From: Prevotella sp.
GTDB taxonomy: Bacteria > Bacteroidota > Bacteroidia > Bacteroidales > Bacteroidaceae
Reading direction: 5' to 3'
DNA length: 64,000 nt
Assembly (NCBI GenBank): GCA_017458225.1
Contig: JAFTFX010000022.1
Location: 62,001 to 126,000, forward strand
A model generated the notes under the pieces. That model was not told the origin of the DNA. It made no database searches and saw only the letters and a program-made list of their open reading frames with translations. This document shows, in pieces, positions 1 through 9,294 of this stretch. How positions within the stretch are numbered: position 1 is the first letter of the stretch; every line of letters starts with the position of its first letter. Position numbers and translations under genes: made by a program.

Positions 1-2936
1 GAGAAGGTGTAGGTGCCGCCGTTGAAGGCAACACCGCTGGTAGGCATTTGCTCATTGACGGTGATGCTGCGGTTGGCTCCGCTGGCATCGAAGATGACGG
101 CATCGCCCGGCACGAAGGTGGTGGCGTTGCCGCCCAGCAGGAAGTTCTCTGCCTTATAGTCCCACAGCTTGCTCTCTGCACCTGTCCACACCACGTTGGT
201 CTGTGGCGCACGGGTGGCGTGTATCTTCAGTATGAGCTTGTTGCCATCGACCACGAAGTCGTAGTTAATGCCCTCAAGTCCGCGAGCCTTCAGCTTGGAA
301 ACATCGCAGGTGAGCACTCCCGTACATTCGGCCACCACATAGTTGGCTGCATCGCTCGTTGTGAGGTTCACGGTGATATAGTTGGTGTTCTTGAAGGTAA
401 GATCGCCTTCCACCTTCAGCATGCCGCAGGTGTAAAGCGACGGACAGTCCTCACAATCTGGGTCTAAGCGTTCGGTTTTCACTTCCAGATAGACATTGCC
501 GGGAAGGGTCACGCTCTTTTTCGACGTGATGACACTCGAAGCATCCGCAGGCATCAGTCGACAGCCCTCGTAGTTGAGTGCACCCTCGAAGGTGATGGTG
601 TCCTGCAGCGTGGCATTGCCGCTCAACGTTCCGCGTGCCCGCAGTTCCACGGGGCCTGCTATGGTGCCATTGACTGCAAGGGTGCCTTCGCTGATCAGGT
701 TCTTACCCGTATGGGCAAGGTCGCAGTTGAATGTCACCGTTCCCAGCATCGACTTGATGAGCTGTCCGCTGCCCGTAGTGCCTTGACCGTTGAAGGTATA
801 GTCATGTCCGCGTGGATTCATCAGATAGAGGATGGTGGGCTGTGCTGCTGTGCTGATTGTAACGGGAGCAGCATTGTTGCCCTGCAGGTCGAACATCACG
901 CTTTTGCCACTTGCCATCTCGTTGAGCACATCAGCTGTATACACCGGCGGCAGGGGAGGCATGGGCATGCCGACACCCAGATAGAACGAGGTGTTGGGGT
1001 GCTGGTAGTAGCCGCGCGTGGTGCAGTCGAGCCGGTAGTGGGGGTCTTGCTGCAGACAGTAGATGCTGTAAGTGGTGGCAATGTTGGTGGTATAGCCCAC
1101 GAGTCCCGTACAAATATCGGCATTTTGCTTAGCCAAAATAATCTCCTCGCGCCAGTCGCCGGTGATGTCGCCCATGAAGGCTGGTCGGGTGCCGGTGCCG
1201 CCGTGGGTGGCCCAGCTGCTTTCCTGCGAGAACTCGCACAGGCGGTCGCCCAAAACGCGCGTAATCATCACATTGGTGCCCCAGCCGCTGCCGCCGGGTG
1301 AGTTGAGCCACTCGCGCTGCAAGCGTCCGTCCCACCAAACGCCCTCGAACATCGAGCCTGTGCGTGTCTGTCCGGTCTTCTCGCCCTTACAGTCGTAGAC
1401 GAATTCGTCGGCATAGCTCAGAATTTCATATCCTTTATGAGAGTCATCGATGTCCAGACAGGCACCACGGCCCACGTCGTAGACGCTGGGCAGGTACCAT
1501 TCCTTGATGGGCTCAGCCGTGCGGGCATCATAGAGAATCTGTCCCAGAAGGGCACTCTGCTGAATGGCATAGCCTTCCAAGCCTGGGCGGTCGGGGTCTA
1601 TGTCGCTGATGATGAAACGGTCGCCGTGGCCGATGCCTGTCGATGTGAAGCGGTCTTGTGCAGGATTCACTCCGTAGCCGCCAGCCCACATCTCGTCGCA
1701 ACCGTCGCCGTCGCTGTCCAGAATACGTATCTGGTGGAATTCAACACAGCCTGGTCTCTTCGGATTGCGCACCCAAGTATGGCTGTGATGCCAGTTGGTT
1801 GCAGTGCCTCCTGTCCAGTCGAAGTCCCATGTCAATATATAGCCGTGGTGCGACTTTTGAACGTCGCGGTCCTCACATTCCATGATGAGCGAGGGATGAA
1901 TGCCGTCAAGATAGGCAATGCCATAGTGGCCCTCCATGGCTCCATAGCCGAAGTTCATGTAGTTGCTGCGGTTGTTGCGGCGATAGGCATCGCCGTTGGG
2001 CTCAGTCAGCTCGTTGTATTTCAGTTCATTCCATGCCAACTCGGCACCTGTCTGACCGTCTATCACCGAGATATAGAAAGGAGGGTTATACGTGTTCTGC
2101 GTGCGATAGTCGATGATGCCGTCGTGGTCGGTGTCAGGATTATTGCTGCCGCCTACATAGCTGCCCCACGTCTCGTTCTGCTTGTCCCAGAAGCGTGTGC
2201 CGTCGCTGGAACGGATGATAACCTCGCAGCGGCCGTCACAGTTGATGTCGTAGGCCAGCACCATGTCGTTTTGCCCGGCGCAGATGTTCACGTTCGGACC
2301 CATGTCGACGGTCCAAAGCAGGGTGCCGTCGAGTTTATAGGCCTGAATCTTGTGAGTTGTGGCAGCAGTGTTGTCTTGTGCATCCTCGGCATCATCGCTG
2401 CTGGTGGCTCCGGCAAACAATCGGTCAACAACTACGGCATCAAATTCACCGTTGCCGTCCAAGTCCATGGGCCAGGCATATTTCGTGCGATAGTCGTTGC
2501 GTGGAATGACCTTGTTGTCGAAGTCGAAATTGAACCATACGTTCGGGTAGACCTGCGTCTTGTACAGGAATGGCCGGCTCAGCTCACCTTCTACGCCGTC
2601 GGGACTGATGGCCGTCACGGCATATTCGGTATTGTTGGTGAGCGACGATGGCGCGTAGCAGGTCACCTTCAGTGGTGTGGCGTTCATCTTCGTGAACTCG
2701 CTCGCACCGCTTGCACGACGGTATACATTGTAGGTGGTGCCTTCTGGCTCTTGGGCCAGTTTGCGCCAGGAGATGAGGTTGCCCTGTCCGGCCGAGCTGG
2801 TCACACTGCGAATGGTGGAGCCCGAACGGTTCACGGCGACGACGCTGCGTCCTAAAGGTTGCTGAATACGCTGTGCCAACAGGTTCGTCGGCATCAAGAT
2901 GCTGAGGACAGCAAGTTGCAGTAGTCTTAGTTTCAT
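1..2936 (-). CDS. Rhamnogalacturonan lyase, PL11-type, with C-terminal strand-repeat region (3' end outside window)
   Basis: Open from ATG 2936 to the left edge, about 978 codons with no stop. Residues 1-22 are a signal peptide ending LLAQ. A fibronectin-like domain (GNLISWRKL, TTYNVYRRASG) is followed by a PL11 beta-propeller rich in calcium-type loops: DINCDGRCEV near residue 230, NPDTDHDGIIDY near 262, DSDGDGCDEMW near 407. PL11 enzymes cleave the rhamnose-galacturonate backbone of rhamnogalacturonan I by beta-elimination. After about residue 650 the protein changes to glycine-rich strands (TLAVNGTIAG, GTLSGNATLQ, AVIFDASGANRS) resembling the autotransporter-associated strand repeat, so it is longer than a plain PL11 enzyme. 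It starts 90 nt after rpsJ on the same strand, with the rpsJ terminator between them and no TAnnTTTG box in the gap. Family assignment is firm; the role of the tail is unknown. Confidence 0.85.
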   Translation of the reverse strand, partial: MKLRLLQLAVLSILMPTNLLAQRIQQPLGRSVVAVNRSGSTIRSVTSSAGQGNLISWRKLAQEPEGTTYNVYRRASGASEFTKMNATPLKVTCYAPSSLTNNTEYAVTAISPDGVEGELSRPFLYKTQVYPNVWFNFDFDNKVIPRNDYRTKYAWPMDLDGNGEFDAVVVDRLFAGATSSDDAEDAQDNTAATTHKIQAYKLDGTLLWTVDMGPNVNICAGQNDMVLAYDINCDGRCEVIIRSSDGTRFWDKQNETWGSYVGGSNNPDTDHDGIIDYRTQNTYNPPFYISVIDGQTGAELAWNELKYNELTEPNGDAYRRNNRSNYMNFGYGAMEGHYGIAYLDGIHPSLIMECEDRDVQKSHHGYILTWDFDWTGGTATNWHHSHTWVRNPKRPGCVEFHQIRILDSDGDGCDEMWAGGYGVNPAQDRFTSTGIGHGDRFIISDIDPDRPGLEGYAIQQSALLGQILYDARTAEPIKEWYLPSVYDVGRGACLDIDDSHKGYEILSYADEFVYDCKGEKTGQTRTGSMFEGVWWDGRLQREWLNSPGGSGWGTNVMITRVLGDRLCEFSQESSWATHGGTGTRPAFMGDITGDWREEIILAKQNADICTGLVGYTTNIATTYSIYCLQQDPHYRLDCTTRGYYQHPNTSFYLGVGMPMPPLPPVYTADVLNEMASGKSVMFDLQGNNAAPVTISTAAQPTILYLMNPRGHDYTFNGQGTTGSGQLIKSMLGTVTFNCDLAHTGKNLISEGTLAVNGTIAGPVELRARGTLSGNATLQDTITFEGALNYEGCRLMPADASSVITSKKSVTLPGNVYLEVKTERLDPDCEDCPSLYTCGMLKVEGDLTFKNTNYITVNLTTSDAANYVVAECTGVLTCDVSKLKARGLEGINYDFVVDGNKLILKIHATRAPQTNVVWTGAESKLWDYKAENFLLGGNATTFVPGDAVIFDASGANRSITVNEQMPTSGVAFNGGTYTF

Positions 2937-2959
2937 AGGTTTATGGTTGTTGGTTTTTA

Positions 2960-2994
2960 AAAAAGAAGGACAATGCCCAAGAAGACATTGTCCT
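2960..2994 (-). terminator. Rho-independent terminator after rpsJ
   Basis: AGGACAATG (2967-2975) pairs with CATTGTCCT (2986-2994) around a 10-nt loop. Read on the minus strand the stem is followed by a T-rich run (2960-2966). It lies between rpsJ and the lyase start, so the lyase is reached only by read-through or from a promoter inside rpsJ. Confidence 0.8.
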
Positions 2995-3025
2995 GTTGCA
3001 GATTTTTCGTATTCAGCGAGAAAAA

Positions 3026-3331
3026 CTACACCTTGATCTCAACCTCAACACCGCTGGGGAGTTCGAGCTTCATCAGGGCATCGACGGTCTTGGCTGTCGA
3101 GCTGTAGATGTCGATCAGACGCTTGTAGTCGCTCAGCTGGAACTGCTCACGGCTCTTCTTGTTAACGAAGGTAGAGCGGTTCACGGTGAAGATGCGCTTG
3201 TGGGTGGGAAGGGGGATAGGACCGCTGATGATAGCACCTGTGGCCTTCACGGCCTTCACGATTTTCTCTGCTGATTTGTCGACCAATTTGTGGTCGTAGC
3301 TCTTCAGCTTGATACGAATTTTTTGACTCAT
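3026..3331 (-). CDS. rpsJ: 30S ribosomal protein S10
   Basis: The 101-residue protein matches S10 from end to end ([31 protein letters not shown], a C-terminal strand ending EVEIKV). S10 sits in the 30S head and also acts as NusE in transcription antitermination. Here it stands alone: a canonical promoter lies 84 nt upstream, a terminator follows, the gene beyond it is a pectin lyase instead of rplC, and 3.2 kb separate it from fusA. In most Bacteroidetes rpsJ joins fusA to the S10 operon. Identification is essentially certain. Confidence 0.98.
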   Translation of the reverse strand: MSQKIRIKLKSYDHKLVDKSAEKIVKAVKATGAIISGPIPLPTHKRIFTVNRSTFVNKKSREQFQLSDYKRLIDIYSSTAKTVDALMKLELPSGVEVEIKV

Positions 3332-3414
3332 GATAAATTATAAATTTTAAATTGTTAATTTTTAACGAGCTGCCGCTAAAGAGTCATTTGCTCAACGACA
3401 GTCGTTTCAGGGTG

Positions 3415-3446
3415 CAAAAGTACGGATAATTGCCGATATACACAAA
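3415..3446 (-). promoter_or_regulatory. Promoter of rpsJ
   Basis: On the minus strand there is a TTTG -33 box (3443-3446), a 20-nt spacer and a -7 box TACTTTTG (3415-3422), the Bacteroidetes primary sigma consensus. It predicts a leader of roughly 75-80 nt before the ATG at 3331. Confidence 0.75.
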
Positions 3447-3529
3447 ACCGCTGCATCCAAGCAGATTAGTTTTAATTTTTTTTAAGTTTTGAGCACGTGT
3501 CATCTTTTAAATACTTGAAAAATTGTATT

Positions 3530-3537
3530 TACCTTTG
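3530..3537 (+). promoter_or_regulatory. -7 box for the 3568 lipoprotein gene
   Basis: TACCTTTG fits TAnnTTTG and lies 30 nt before the ATG. No TTTG occurs at the usual -33 distance. Confidence 0.6.
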
Positions 3538-3567
3538 CAATAATGGTCTAACATAAATGTTAATAGT

Positions 3568-4173
3568 ATGAGAAAAACAAGTCTTTTTATTGCAGTCGTA
3601 TGCGGCTTGTCGCTACTGACGGCCTGCGGTGGTTCGTCAAGCAACAGAGTAGCGGGGAATGCTGCCACTACGTCCGTTTTGGCTGAAAACGCTGTGAAGG
3701 GTGAATTGGGTCTCTTCGAACTACAAGGTCCGGTGAAGAAATGTACCGTCATCAACGACTGGGGCAATGTGGAGCGCACCTTTGACGAGCAGGGATTCTG
3801 GCTGACCCACGGCGGCAAGCAGCTGAGCGAGATTTATTCCAGCGGTATTGAGCGCGACGAGTACGGTCGTATTGTAACGGGCAAAATCGACGATGAAGGC
3901 AATGGCGAAGACTACACTTACAGCAAGTTTGGCAAGGTGCTGAAATACAACTACCGTTTCTATGACAGCCTTGAAGAAGATGTTTATTCCTACGATGAGA
4001 ATGGAAACCTGCTGAAGAAGCATGTCGAATTGGGTGGCATGGATGCTGAAGAACCTTACGACGAGACCTATACCGATGTGGTTACTGATAGCTATGGTAA
4101 TTGGACCAGTCGCAAGGCTAATGGCGTGGTGCAGAAACGCCAAATAGAATACTATGATTTTGCGGTACAATAA
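3568..4173 (+). CDS. Small lipoprotein with RHS/YD-like repeats
   Basis: 201 residues. It starts with a type II signal peptide and lipobox LLTAC, followed by a serine-rich linker. The body has repeated beta-strand motifs of the RHS/YD type (DEYGRIVTGKIDDEGNG, YTYSKFGKVLKYNYRFY, YSYDENGNLLKKHVE, DSYGNWTSRK). It is probably anchored in the outer membrane or periplasm. No catalytic motif is visible and the function is unknown. It is a single-gene unit with its own promoter, convergent with the GH43 gene; its stop codon lies in the first unit of a 22-nt-period array. Confidence 0.8.
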   Translation: MRKTSLFIAVVCGLSLLTACGGSSSNRVAGNAATTSVLAENAVKGELGLFELQGPVKKCTVINDWGNVERTFDEQGFWLTHGGKQLSEIYSSGIERDEYGRIVTGKIDDEGNGEDYTYSKFGKVLKYNYRFYDSLEEDVYSYDENGNLLKKHVELGGMDAEEPYDETYTDVVTDSYGNWTSRKANGVVQKRQIEYYDFAVQ

Positions 4174-4312
4174 CCGTCATTTTGCGGTACAAAATCAGTC
4201 GTTTCGAGGTGCAAAACAACGCACTTTACAACTTTTGCTTACAAGCAAAAGACCTTCCGCTTGTAAGCAAAAGGTCTTTTGGTTATAAGCAGAAGGGTAT
4301 TCACTTGTAAGC
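4157..4312. repeat. Degenerate tandem array, 22-nt period (locus A)
   Basis: Seven units start at 4157, 4179, 4201, 4223, 4247, 4269 and 4291, so spacing is 22 nt except one of 24. Units 1-3 share TTTGCGGTACAA-like cores and units 4-7 end in ACAAGC, GTAAGC or ATAAGC. The stop codons of both convergent genes (4171-4173 and 4301-4303) lie in the array. Inverted pairs inside it (GCTTACAAGC 4237-4246 with GCTTGTAAGC 4259-4268; AAAAGACCTT 4247-4256 with AAGGTCTTTT 4271-4280) could act as a bidirectional terminator. Confidence 0.85.
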
Positions 4313-6235
4313 AAATCCCACACCTTCGGCTGTTGGTGGGATATTGCGGATGGTGCCGTCGGCATTGTAGTGCATCGGTTCGGCAACGACCGAGCGGCTG
4401 TAGCTGGTGCCGTCGGGCAGACCGCCGTTGTGGCTGAAGAAGAGCCACTGGCCCTTAAACTGCACGATGGCCGGATGCGTGGTGTTCGAGTTGCCTGCAA
4501 TCTCGCTGATGACACCCTTGGTCTCGTAGGGTCCCCAGATGTTGTCGGCTACGGCGTAGGCAATCTTCTCAGGCCACTCAGAGGCGTATGTTAGGTAGTA
4601 CTTTCCTTGATACTTATGCAGCCAGGGAGCCTCGGTGAAGGGGTGGTCTTCGCTGATGGCGATGCGCTTGATGGGACCGTCGAGCTCAATCATATTGTCC
4701 TTCAGTTTGGCCATGTAGCACTCGCGGTTGCCCCAGACGATATAGGGCGTGCCGTCGTCGTCGATGAGAATGGCCGGGTCGATGACGCACCAGCTGTGCT
4801 TCGAGTCGAAGCAATCCTCCTTGGTGAGCAATGGCTTTCCGAGGGCATCCTTATAGGGCCCCGTAATCTTGTCGCTTACGGCCACGCCGATGCCGCACCA
4901 GTTGGTCGACACGTACCAGTAGTAGCGTCCGTCTTTGCCCTTGGCCACATGTCCGGCGTAGGCCTGCTTGCTCTTAGCCCACTTGAAGTCGTCGATATGC
5001 AGGGGCGAGGGGTGCTCGGTCCAGTGCTTCATGTCGGTAGTGCTGTAGAGCAGCCAGTCGCGCATCACGTAGCCTTTCTGATTGCCTTCCATGTCGTGGC
5101 CGGCAAAGAGCCACAGCGTGTCGCCCTCCACGAAGACGGCAGGGTCGGCGGTGTGCTTGTCGCGAATAATGGGGTTGCCCTTCGACTCGAACTCATGCGT
5201 CAGCACCCATCCCCACTTTTGCTGAACGCGCTCCAGTTCGTCCTTGGTCACCGAGATGACGCTTCCGTGACGGGGGAAGAAGTTCTTGCGGAACGACAGC
5301 GGCTTCTCGCTGAAGTGAACGAGGTCTTTCGACAGCTGGTACTCATAGCGGCCACTGCCATAGAGGTCGTACATCAGAATCCAGTCGCCCGAGCCGTCGT
5401 GCAGGGGGAACACGCTCGAACCTTCCACATGCGTCCTGGTGCCGGCGTAGGCATCAAGATACTTGAAGTCTTCTTTCCACGGGCCCAGCAGCTTTTTCGA
5501 GGTGGCCTGCTCAATGCCGTTCTTCACTTCCTTGCCGTTCTCGTCTTTGGTGTTGCCCTTATAGAAATTGTGGTACACGCCATTCTTATAGATGATATCG
5601 TTGTCGATAGAGCCGTATTTGGCAGCGAAGAGCTGTTTCGGCTCGCTCTCAAAGGCAGTGAAATCCTTGTTGGCATAGGCGTAGTAGGTGATGAGGCTCT
5701 TGCGGCTGTCGCCTGTGCGCTGCAGTGTGAAGTAGATCATGTACTTCTTGGCTTTCTGGTCGTAGATGGTCTGCGGAGCCCATACCCAGTAGGCATCGCT
5801 GAAGGCCGGCCAGTCCTTTCCCAAGTTGATCTTGGCGTGAGTCCAGTTGACGAGGTCGCTCGACTTCATCAGCACGATGCCGGGGTTCTCGTTCCAACCC
5901 TGCTTCGGATCGAAGGTATGCATGTCGGTAGCCACGATGTAGTAGCAGCCGTCTTCGCCGCGCAAGATGTGCGGATCGCGAATACCGCCGCTCTCGCTGA
6001 TGCTGTCGCTGCCGATGATGGGTCGGTTGCCGTTCAGTGCATACCAGTTGCGGGCATCCTCGCTGACGGCAAAGCGCAGTTGCTCCTGAAGGTTCTTGTC
6101 ACCACCGCCCTCGAAATAGGCGAACAGATAGCCTGCAAACTGAGGCTGTTTCACGGTCTGCTTCTTGGCTTGTACTTGCAGGGACATTCCCAGTACAAGG
6201 GCAAGCAGCAAGTTCGTAATAATAGCTTTTTTCAT
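4301..6235 (-). CDS. Secreted two-domain glycoside hydrolase, GH43-type
   Basis: 644 residues with a signal peptide (MKKAIITNLLLALVLGMS, cleavage near QAKK). Two five-bladed propeller domains follow. The N-terminal one (about 30-330) has GGIRDPHILRGEDGCYYIVA and VEGSSVF. The C-terminal one (about 345-640) has a full GH43 set: TADPAVFVEG (base Asp), VIDPAILIDDDGTPYIVWG (pKa-modulating Asp) and FTEAPWLHK (acid Glu). GH43 enzymes remove arabinose, xylose or galactose from hemicellulose and pectin side chains; the exact substrate cannot be read from sequence. The lyase at 2936 suggests rhamnogalacturonan side chains. It lies between fusA and rpsJ with its own promoter. Confidence 0.85.
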   Translation of the reverse strand: MKKAIITNLLLALVLGMSLQVQAKKQTVKQPQFAGYLFAYFEGGGDKNLQEQLRFAVSEDARNWYALNGNRPIIGSDSISESGGIRDPHILRGEDGCYYIVATDMHTFDPKQGWNENPGIVLMKSSDLVNWTHAKINLGKDWPAFSDAYWVWAPQTIYDQKAKKYMIYFTLQRTGDSRKSLITYYAYANKDFTAFESEPKQLFAAKYGSIDNDIIYKNGVYHNFYKGNTKDENGKEVKNGIEQATSKKLLGPWKEDFKYLDAYAGTRTHVEGSSVFPLHDGSGDWILMYDLYGSGRYEYQLSKDLVHFSEKPLSFRKNFFPRHGSVISVTKDELERVQQKWGWVLTHEFESKGNPIIRDKHTADPAVFVEGDTLWLFAGHDMEGNQKGYVMRDWLLYSTTDMKHWTEHPSPLHIDDFKWAKSKQAYAGHVAKGKDGRYYWYVSTNWCGIGVAVSDKITGPYKDALGKPLLTKEDCFDSKHSWCVIDPAILIDDDGTPYIVWGNRECYMAKLKDNMIELDGPIKRIAISEDHPFTEAPWLHKYQGKYYLTYASEWPEKIAYAVADNIWGPYETKGVISEIAGNSNTTHPAIVQFKGQWLFFSHNGGLPDGTSYSRSVVAEPMHYNADGTIRNIPPTAEGVGFAYK

Positions 6236-6267
6236 TGTTGTTGGCAGTTGTTAGTAGAATGGTTGTG

Positions 6268-6298
6268 CAAAGTTACGAAAAGTCGAGAGAAGAACAAA
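6268..6298 (-). promoter_or_regulatory. Promoter of the GH43 gene
   Basis: TTTG (6295-6298), 19-nt spacer and TAACTTTG (6268-6275) on the minus strand, 33 nt upstream of the ATG. Confidence 0.7.
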
Positions 6299-6392
6299 AC
6301 AAACTCGTTTGTTTTTTCTTCCGAGACGGAGTAACTTCGCCAACTTGTTGGCAAAGTTTAGAAAAAAAACGAGATAATGGTATTGTGAGAAC

Positions 6393-6432
6393 AAAAAAAA
6401 TCCCGGAACCATTGCGATTCCGGGATTTTTTC
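6393..6432. terminator. Bidirectional hairpin terminator after fusA
   Basis: TCCCGGAA (6401-6408) pairs with TTCCGGGA (6418-6425) around a 9-nt loop, with an A-run on the left and a T-run on the right that extend the stem. It ends the rpsL-rpsG-fusA unit on the minus strand. Confidence 0.85.
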
Positions 6433-6437
6433 TTGAA

Positions 6438-6500
6438 TTCGATATTTCGATGTTTCGTTATTTCGATATTTCGAGATTCCGATGTTTCGAGATTTCGTCA
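6438..6500. repeat. Degenerate 8-nt tandem array after fusA
   Basis: About seven consecutive octamers of the form CGATATTT, CGATGTTT, CGTTATTT or CGAGATTT fill the gap between the terminator hairpin and the fusA stop codon. No coding sense is apparent. Confidence 0.75.
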
Positions 6501-6506
6501 AAATAT

Positions 6507-8633
6507 TTACACCAGGTCGGCACGGCCCTTCACTTCCTCGAGCACTGCCTTGGCGATAGCGCTGCTCAGTGCTGCGTGGTGGCTGTACTCCATAGAGCTG
6601 GTAGCACGGCCAGAGGTGATGGTGCGCAGAGCGGTTACATAGCCGAACATCTCTGACAGGGGCACCTTAGCCTTCACGACGCGGGCACCGCTGCGGCTCT
6701 CTTCCATGCCTTCCACCTGACCACGACGCTTGTTCAGGTCGCCGATCACGTCACCCATGTTCTCCTCGGGTGTCACCACCTCGAGCTTCATGATGGGCTC
6801 CATCAGCACGGGCTTAGCCTTGGCGCAAGCCTCCTTGTATGCCATCTGGGCTGCAATCTCGAACGACAGCTGGTCAGAGTCAACGGGGTGGAAGCCACCA
6901 TCGACCACCGTCACCTTCAGCGAATCCATAGGATAGCCACCGAGGATACCATTCTTCATGGCTGCCTCGAAGCCCTTCTGGATAGAGGGGATGAACTCCT
7001 TAGGAATGTTACCGCCCTTCACTTCGTTGACGAACTGCAGACCGCCGTTGGTCTTGATATCGTAATCCTCGTCGACAGGACCTACCTGAACGAGCATCTT
7101 AGCGTACTTACCGCGACCACCCGACTGCTTCTTGTAGGTCTCGTCGATCTCAACAGTCTTGGTGATGGCCTCCTTGTAGTTAACCTGAGGCTTACCCTGG
7201 TTGCACTCTACCTTGAACTCGCGCTTCAGACGGTCGATGATGATGTCGAGGTGCAGCTCACCCATACCCGAGATGATGGTCTGACCACTCTGCTCGTCGG
7301 TACGAACGGTGAACGTGGGGTCCTCTTCGGCCAGCTTAGCCAGACCGTTGTCCAGCTTGGCGATGTCGGCCTGGCTCTTCGGCTCAACGGCAATCGAGAT
7401 CACGGTGTCGGGGAAGGTCATTGACTCCAGCACGATGGGCTTCTCCTCGTCGCAGAGGGTGTCGCCGGTGCGGATGTCCTTGAAGCCTACGCCTGCGCCG
7501 ATGTCGCCAGCGTCGATAGAGTCCATAGGAATCTCCTTGTTTGAGTTCATCTGGAACAGACGACTGATGCGCTCCTTCTTGCCCGAACGGGGATTGAAGA
7601 CGTAAGAGCCAGCCTTCACGCTGCCTGAGTAGACGCGGAAGAACACCAGACGGCCCATGTAGGGATCGGTGGCAATCTTGAAAGCCAAGGCTGCGGTGGG
7701 CTCGTCCTCGCTGGGCTTGCGGTCTTCCTCTTCCTCAGTGCTGGGGTTGGTGCCCTTGATGACTTCAACATCGACAGGAGCAGGCAGGAAGGCGCAAACA
7801 TAGTCGAGCAGAGGCTGAACGCCCTTGTTCTTGTAAGAAGAGCCGCAGAGCATAGGCGTGCACTCCATGGCGCAGGTGCCCTTGCGGATGGCGGCGATGA
7901 TCTCGTCCTCGGTGATCGAGGCGGGGTCGTCGAAGAACTTCTCCATCAGAGCCTCGTCGTACTCAGCAGCGGCCTCGAGCAGCTTGTTGCGCCACTCGTC
8001 GCACTCGTCCTGCAGGTCGGCGGGGATGTCCTCGATGTCGTATTCAGCACCCATGGTCTCGTCGTGCCACAGGATGGCCTTCATCTTGATCAGGTCGACC
8101 AAACCCTTGAAGTTCTCCTCGGCACCGATGGGCACCTGGATCACAACGGGGTTGGCACCCAGGATATCCTTCATCTGCTGAACAGTCTCGAAGAAGTCGG
8201 CACCCGAACGGTCCATCTTGTTCACGTAGCCGATGCGAGGCACGTTGTACTTGTCGGCCTGGCGCCACACAGTCTCAGACTGGGGCTGAACGCCGTCGGC
8301 AGCCGAGTAGGTAGCCACGGCACCGTCGAGCACGCGCAGTGAGCGCTCCACCTCAGCGGTGAAGTCCACGTGTCCCGGAGTATCGATCAGGTTGATCTTG
8401 TACTTGTTCTTGTTCCACTCCCAATAGCAGGTGGTAGCTGCTGAGGTAATGGTGATACCGCGCTCCTGCTCCTGAGCCATCCAGTCCATGGTGGCTGCAC
8501 CGTCGTGCACCTCACCAATCTTGTGGGTCTTACCTGTGTAGAACAGGATACGCTCTGAAGTGGTGGTCTTACCAGCATCGATGTGGGCCATGATGCCGAT
8601 GTTGCGGGTCAAATGCAAATCTTGTTTTGCCAT
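6507..8633 (-). CDS. fusA: Translation elongation factor G
   Basis: 708 residues, usual EF-G length. The GTPase motifs are intact: G1 AHIDAGKTT near residue 20, G3 DTPGH, G4 NKMD; the switch I segment reads [11 protein letters not shown]. Domains II-V follow, including [14 protein letters not shown] and a C-terminal domain with [12 protein letters not shown]. It catalyses GTP-driven translocation of tRNA-mRNA on the ribosome. It is last in the rpsL-rpsG-fusA unit, 23 nt after rpsG. An acidic insertion (about residue 305, [14 protein letters not shown]) between the G domain and domain II is seen in other Bacteroidetes EF-G proteins. Confidence 0.98.
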   Translation of the reverse strand: MAKQDLHLTRNIGIMAHIDAGKTTTSERILFYTGKTHKIGEVHDGAATMDWMAQEQERGITITSAATTCYWEWNKNKYKINLIDTPGHVDFTAEVERSLRVLDGAVATYSAADGVQPQSETVWRQADKYNVPRIGYVNKMDRSGADFFETVQQMKDILGANPVVIQVPIGAEENFKGLVDLIKMKAILWHDETMGAEYDIEDIPADLQDECDEWRNKLLEAAAEYDEALMEKFFDDPASITEDEIIAAIRKGTCAMECTPMLCGSSYKNKGVQPLLDYVCAFLPAPVDVEVIKGTNPSTEEEEDRKPSEDEPTAALAFKIATDPYMGRLVFFRVYSGSVKAGSYVFNPRSGKKERISRLFQMNSNKEIPMDSIDAGDIGAGVGFKDIRTGDTLCDEEKPIVLESMTFPDTVISIAVEPKSQADIAKLDNGLAKLAEEDPTFTVRTDEQSGQTIISGMGELHLDIIIDRLKREFKVECNQGKPQVNYKEAITKTVEIDETYKKQSGGRGKYAKMLVQVGPVDEDYDIKTNGGLQFVNEVKGGNIPKEFIPSIQKGFEAAMKNGILGGYPMDSLKVTVVDGGFHPVDSDQLSFEIAAQMAYKEACAKAKPVLMEPIMKLEVVTPEENMGDVIGDLNKRRGQVEGMEESRSGARVVKAKVPLSEMFGYVTALRTITSGRATSSMEYSHHAALSSAIAKAVLEEVKGRADLV

Positions 8634-8656
8634 TGTCTTTTTACCTTATTAATGAT

Positions 8657-9133
8657 TTAGAAACGGAAGTGAGCGAATGCACGGTTAGCCTCGGCCATGC
8701 GGTGCATGTCCTCCTTACGCTTGAAGGCACCACCCTGGTTGTTGAATGCGTCCATGATCTCGGCAGCCAGCTTGTCGGCCATCGACTTGCCACTGCGCTT
8801 GCGGGCAAAGGCAATCATGTTCTTCATTGACACACTCTCCTTGCGGTCGGGACGAATCTCGGTAGGAACCTGGAACGTAGCACCACCGATACGGCGGCTC
8901 TTCACCTCCACCTGGGGAGTGATGTTGTCCAGAGCCTGCTTCCAGATCTCCAGCGGAGCCTTCTCGGCATCCTTCATCTTGTCCTTCACAATCTCCAGCG
9001 AGTTGTAGAAGATTTCATACGACTTCGACTTCTTGCCGTCGAACATCAGGTGATTCACAAACTTTGAGACCTTCTGGTCGTTGAACACGGGATCGGGAAG
9101 GATCACACGCTTCTTTGGTTTTGCTTTTCTCAT
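8657..9133 (-). CDS. rpsG: 30S ribosomal protein S7
   Basis: 158 residues, full length ([38 protein letters not shown], ending NRAFAHFRF). S7 nucleates assembly of the 30S head and in proteobacteria represses its own operon. It is the second gene of rpsL-rpsG-fusA. The 161-nt gap to rpsL has no second gene; it holds a small GCCC/GGGC hairpin near 9190. Confidence 0.98.
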   Translation of the reverse strand: MRKAKPKKRVILPDPVFNDQKVSKFVNHLMFDGKKSKSYEIFYNSLEIVKDKMKDAEKAPLEIWKQALDNITPQVEVKSRRIGGATFQVPTEIRPDRKESVSMKNMIAFARKRSGKSMADKLAAEIMDAFNNQGGAFKRKEDMHRMAEANRAFAHFRF

Positions 9134-9294
9134 TTTTGTTTTTTGATGTTTAAAAATTCTGCTTGGGGCTGTTCTTTGTCTGCGTCTTCAACGCCCACTC
9201 TCGGGCATTTACTCAACCTTCTTTTTAAGAATTCTCCAGCAAAACGTTTGATTTCTTTTTTCTTCTTCAGGCTAAAGAGACCATCACCGGCCGC

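Noticed and set aside
1437-2855. 472-codon plus-strand open frame
   Set aside because: It is a shadow of the PL11 lyase on the minus strand, which has a signal peptide and family motifs.
4607-6334. 575-codon plus-strand open frame
   Set aside because: Antisense to the GH43 gene; no recognisable domain, codon use explained by the minus-strand gene.
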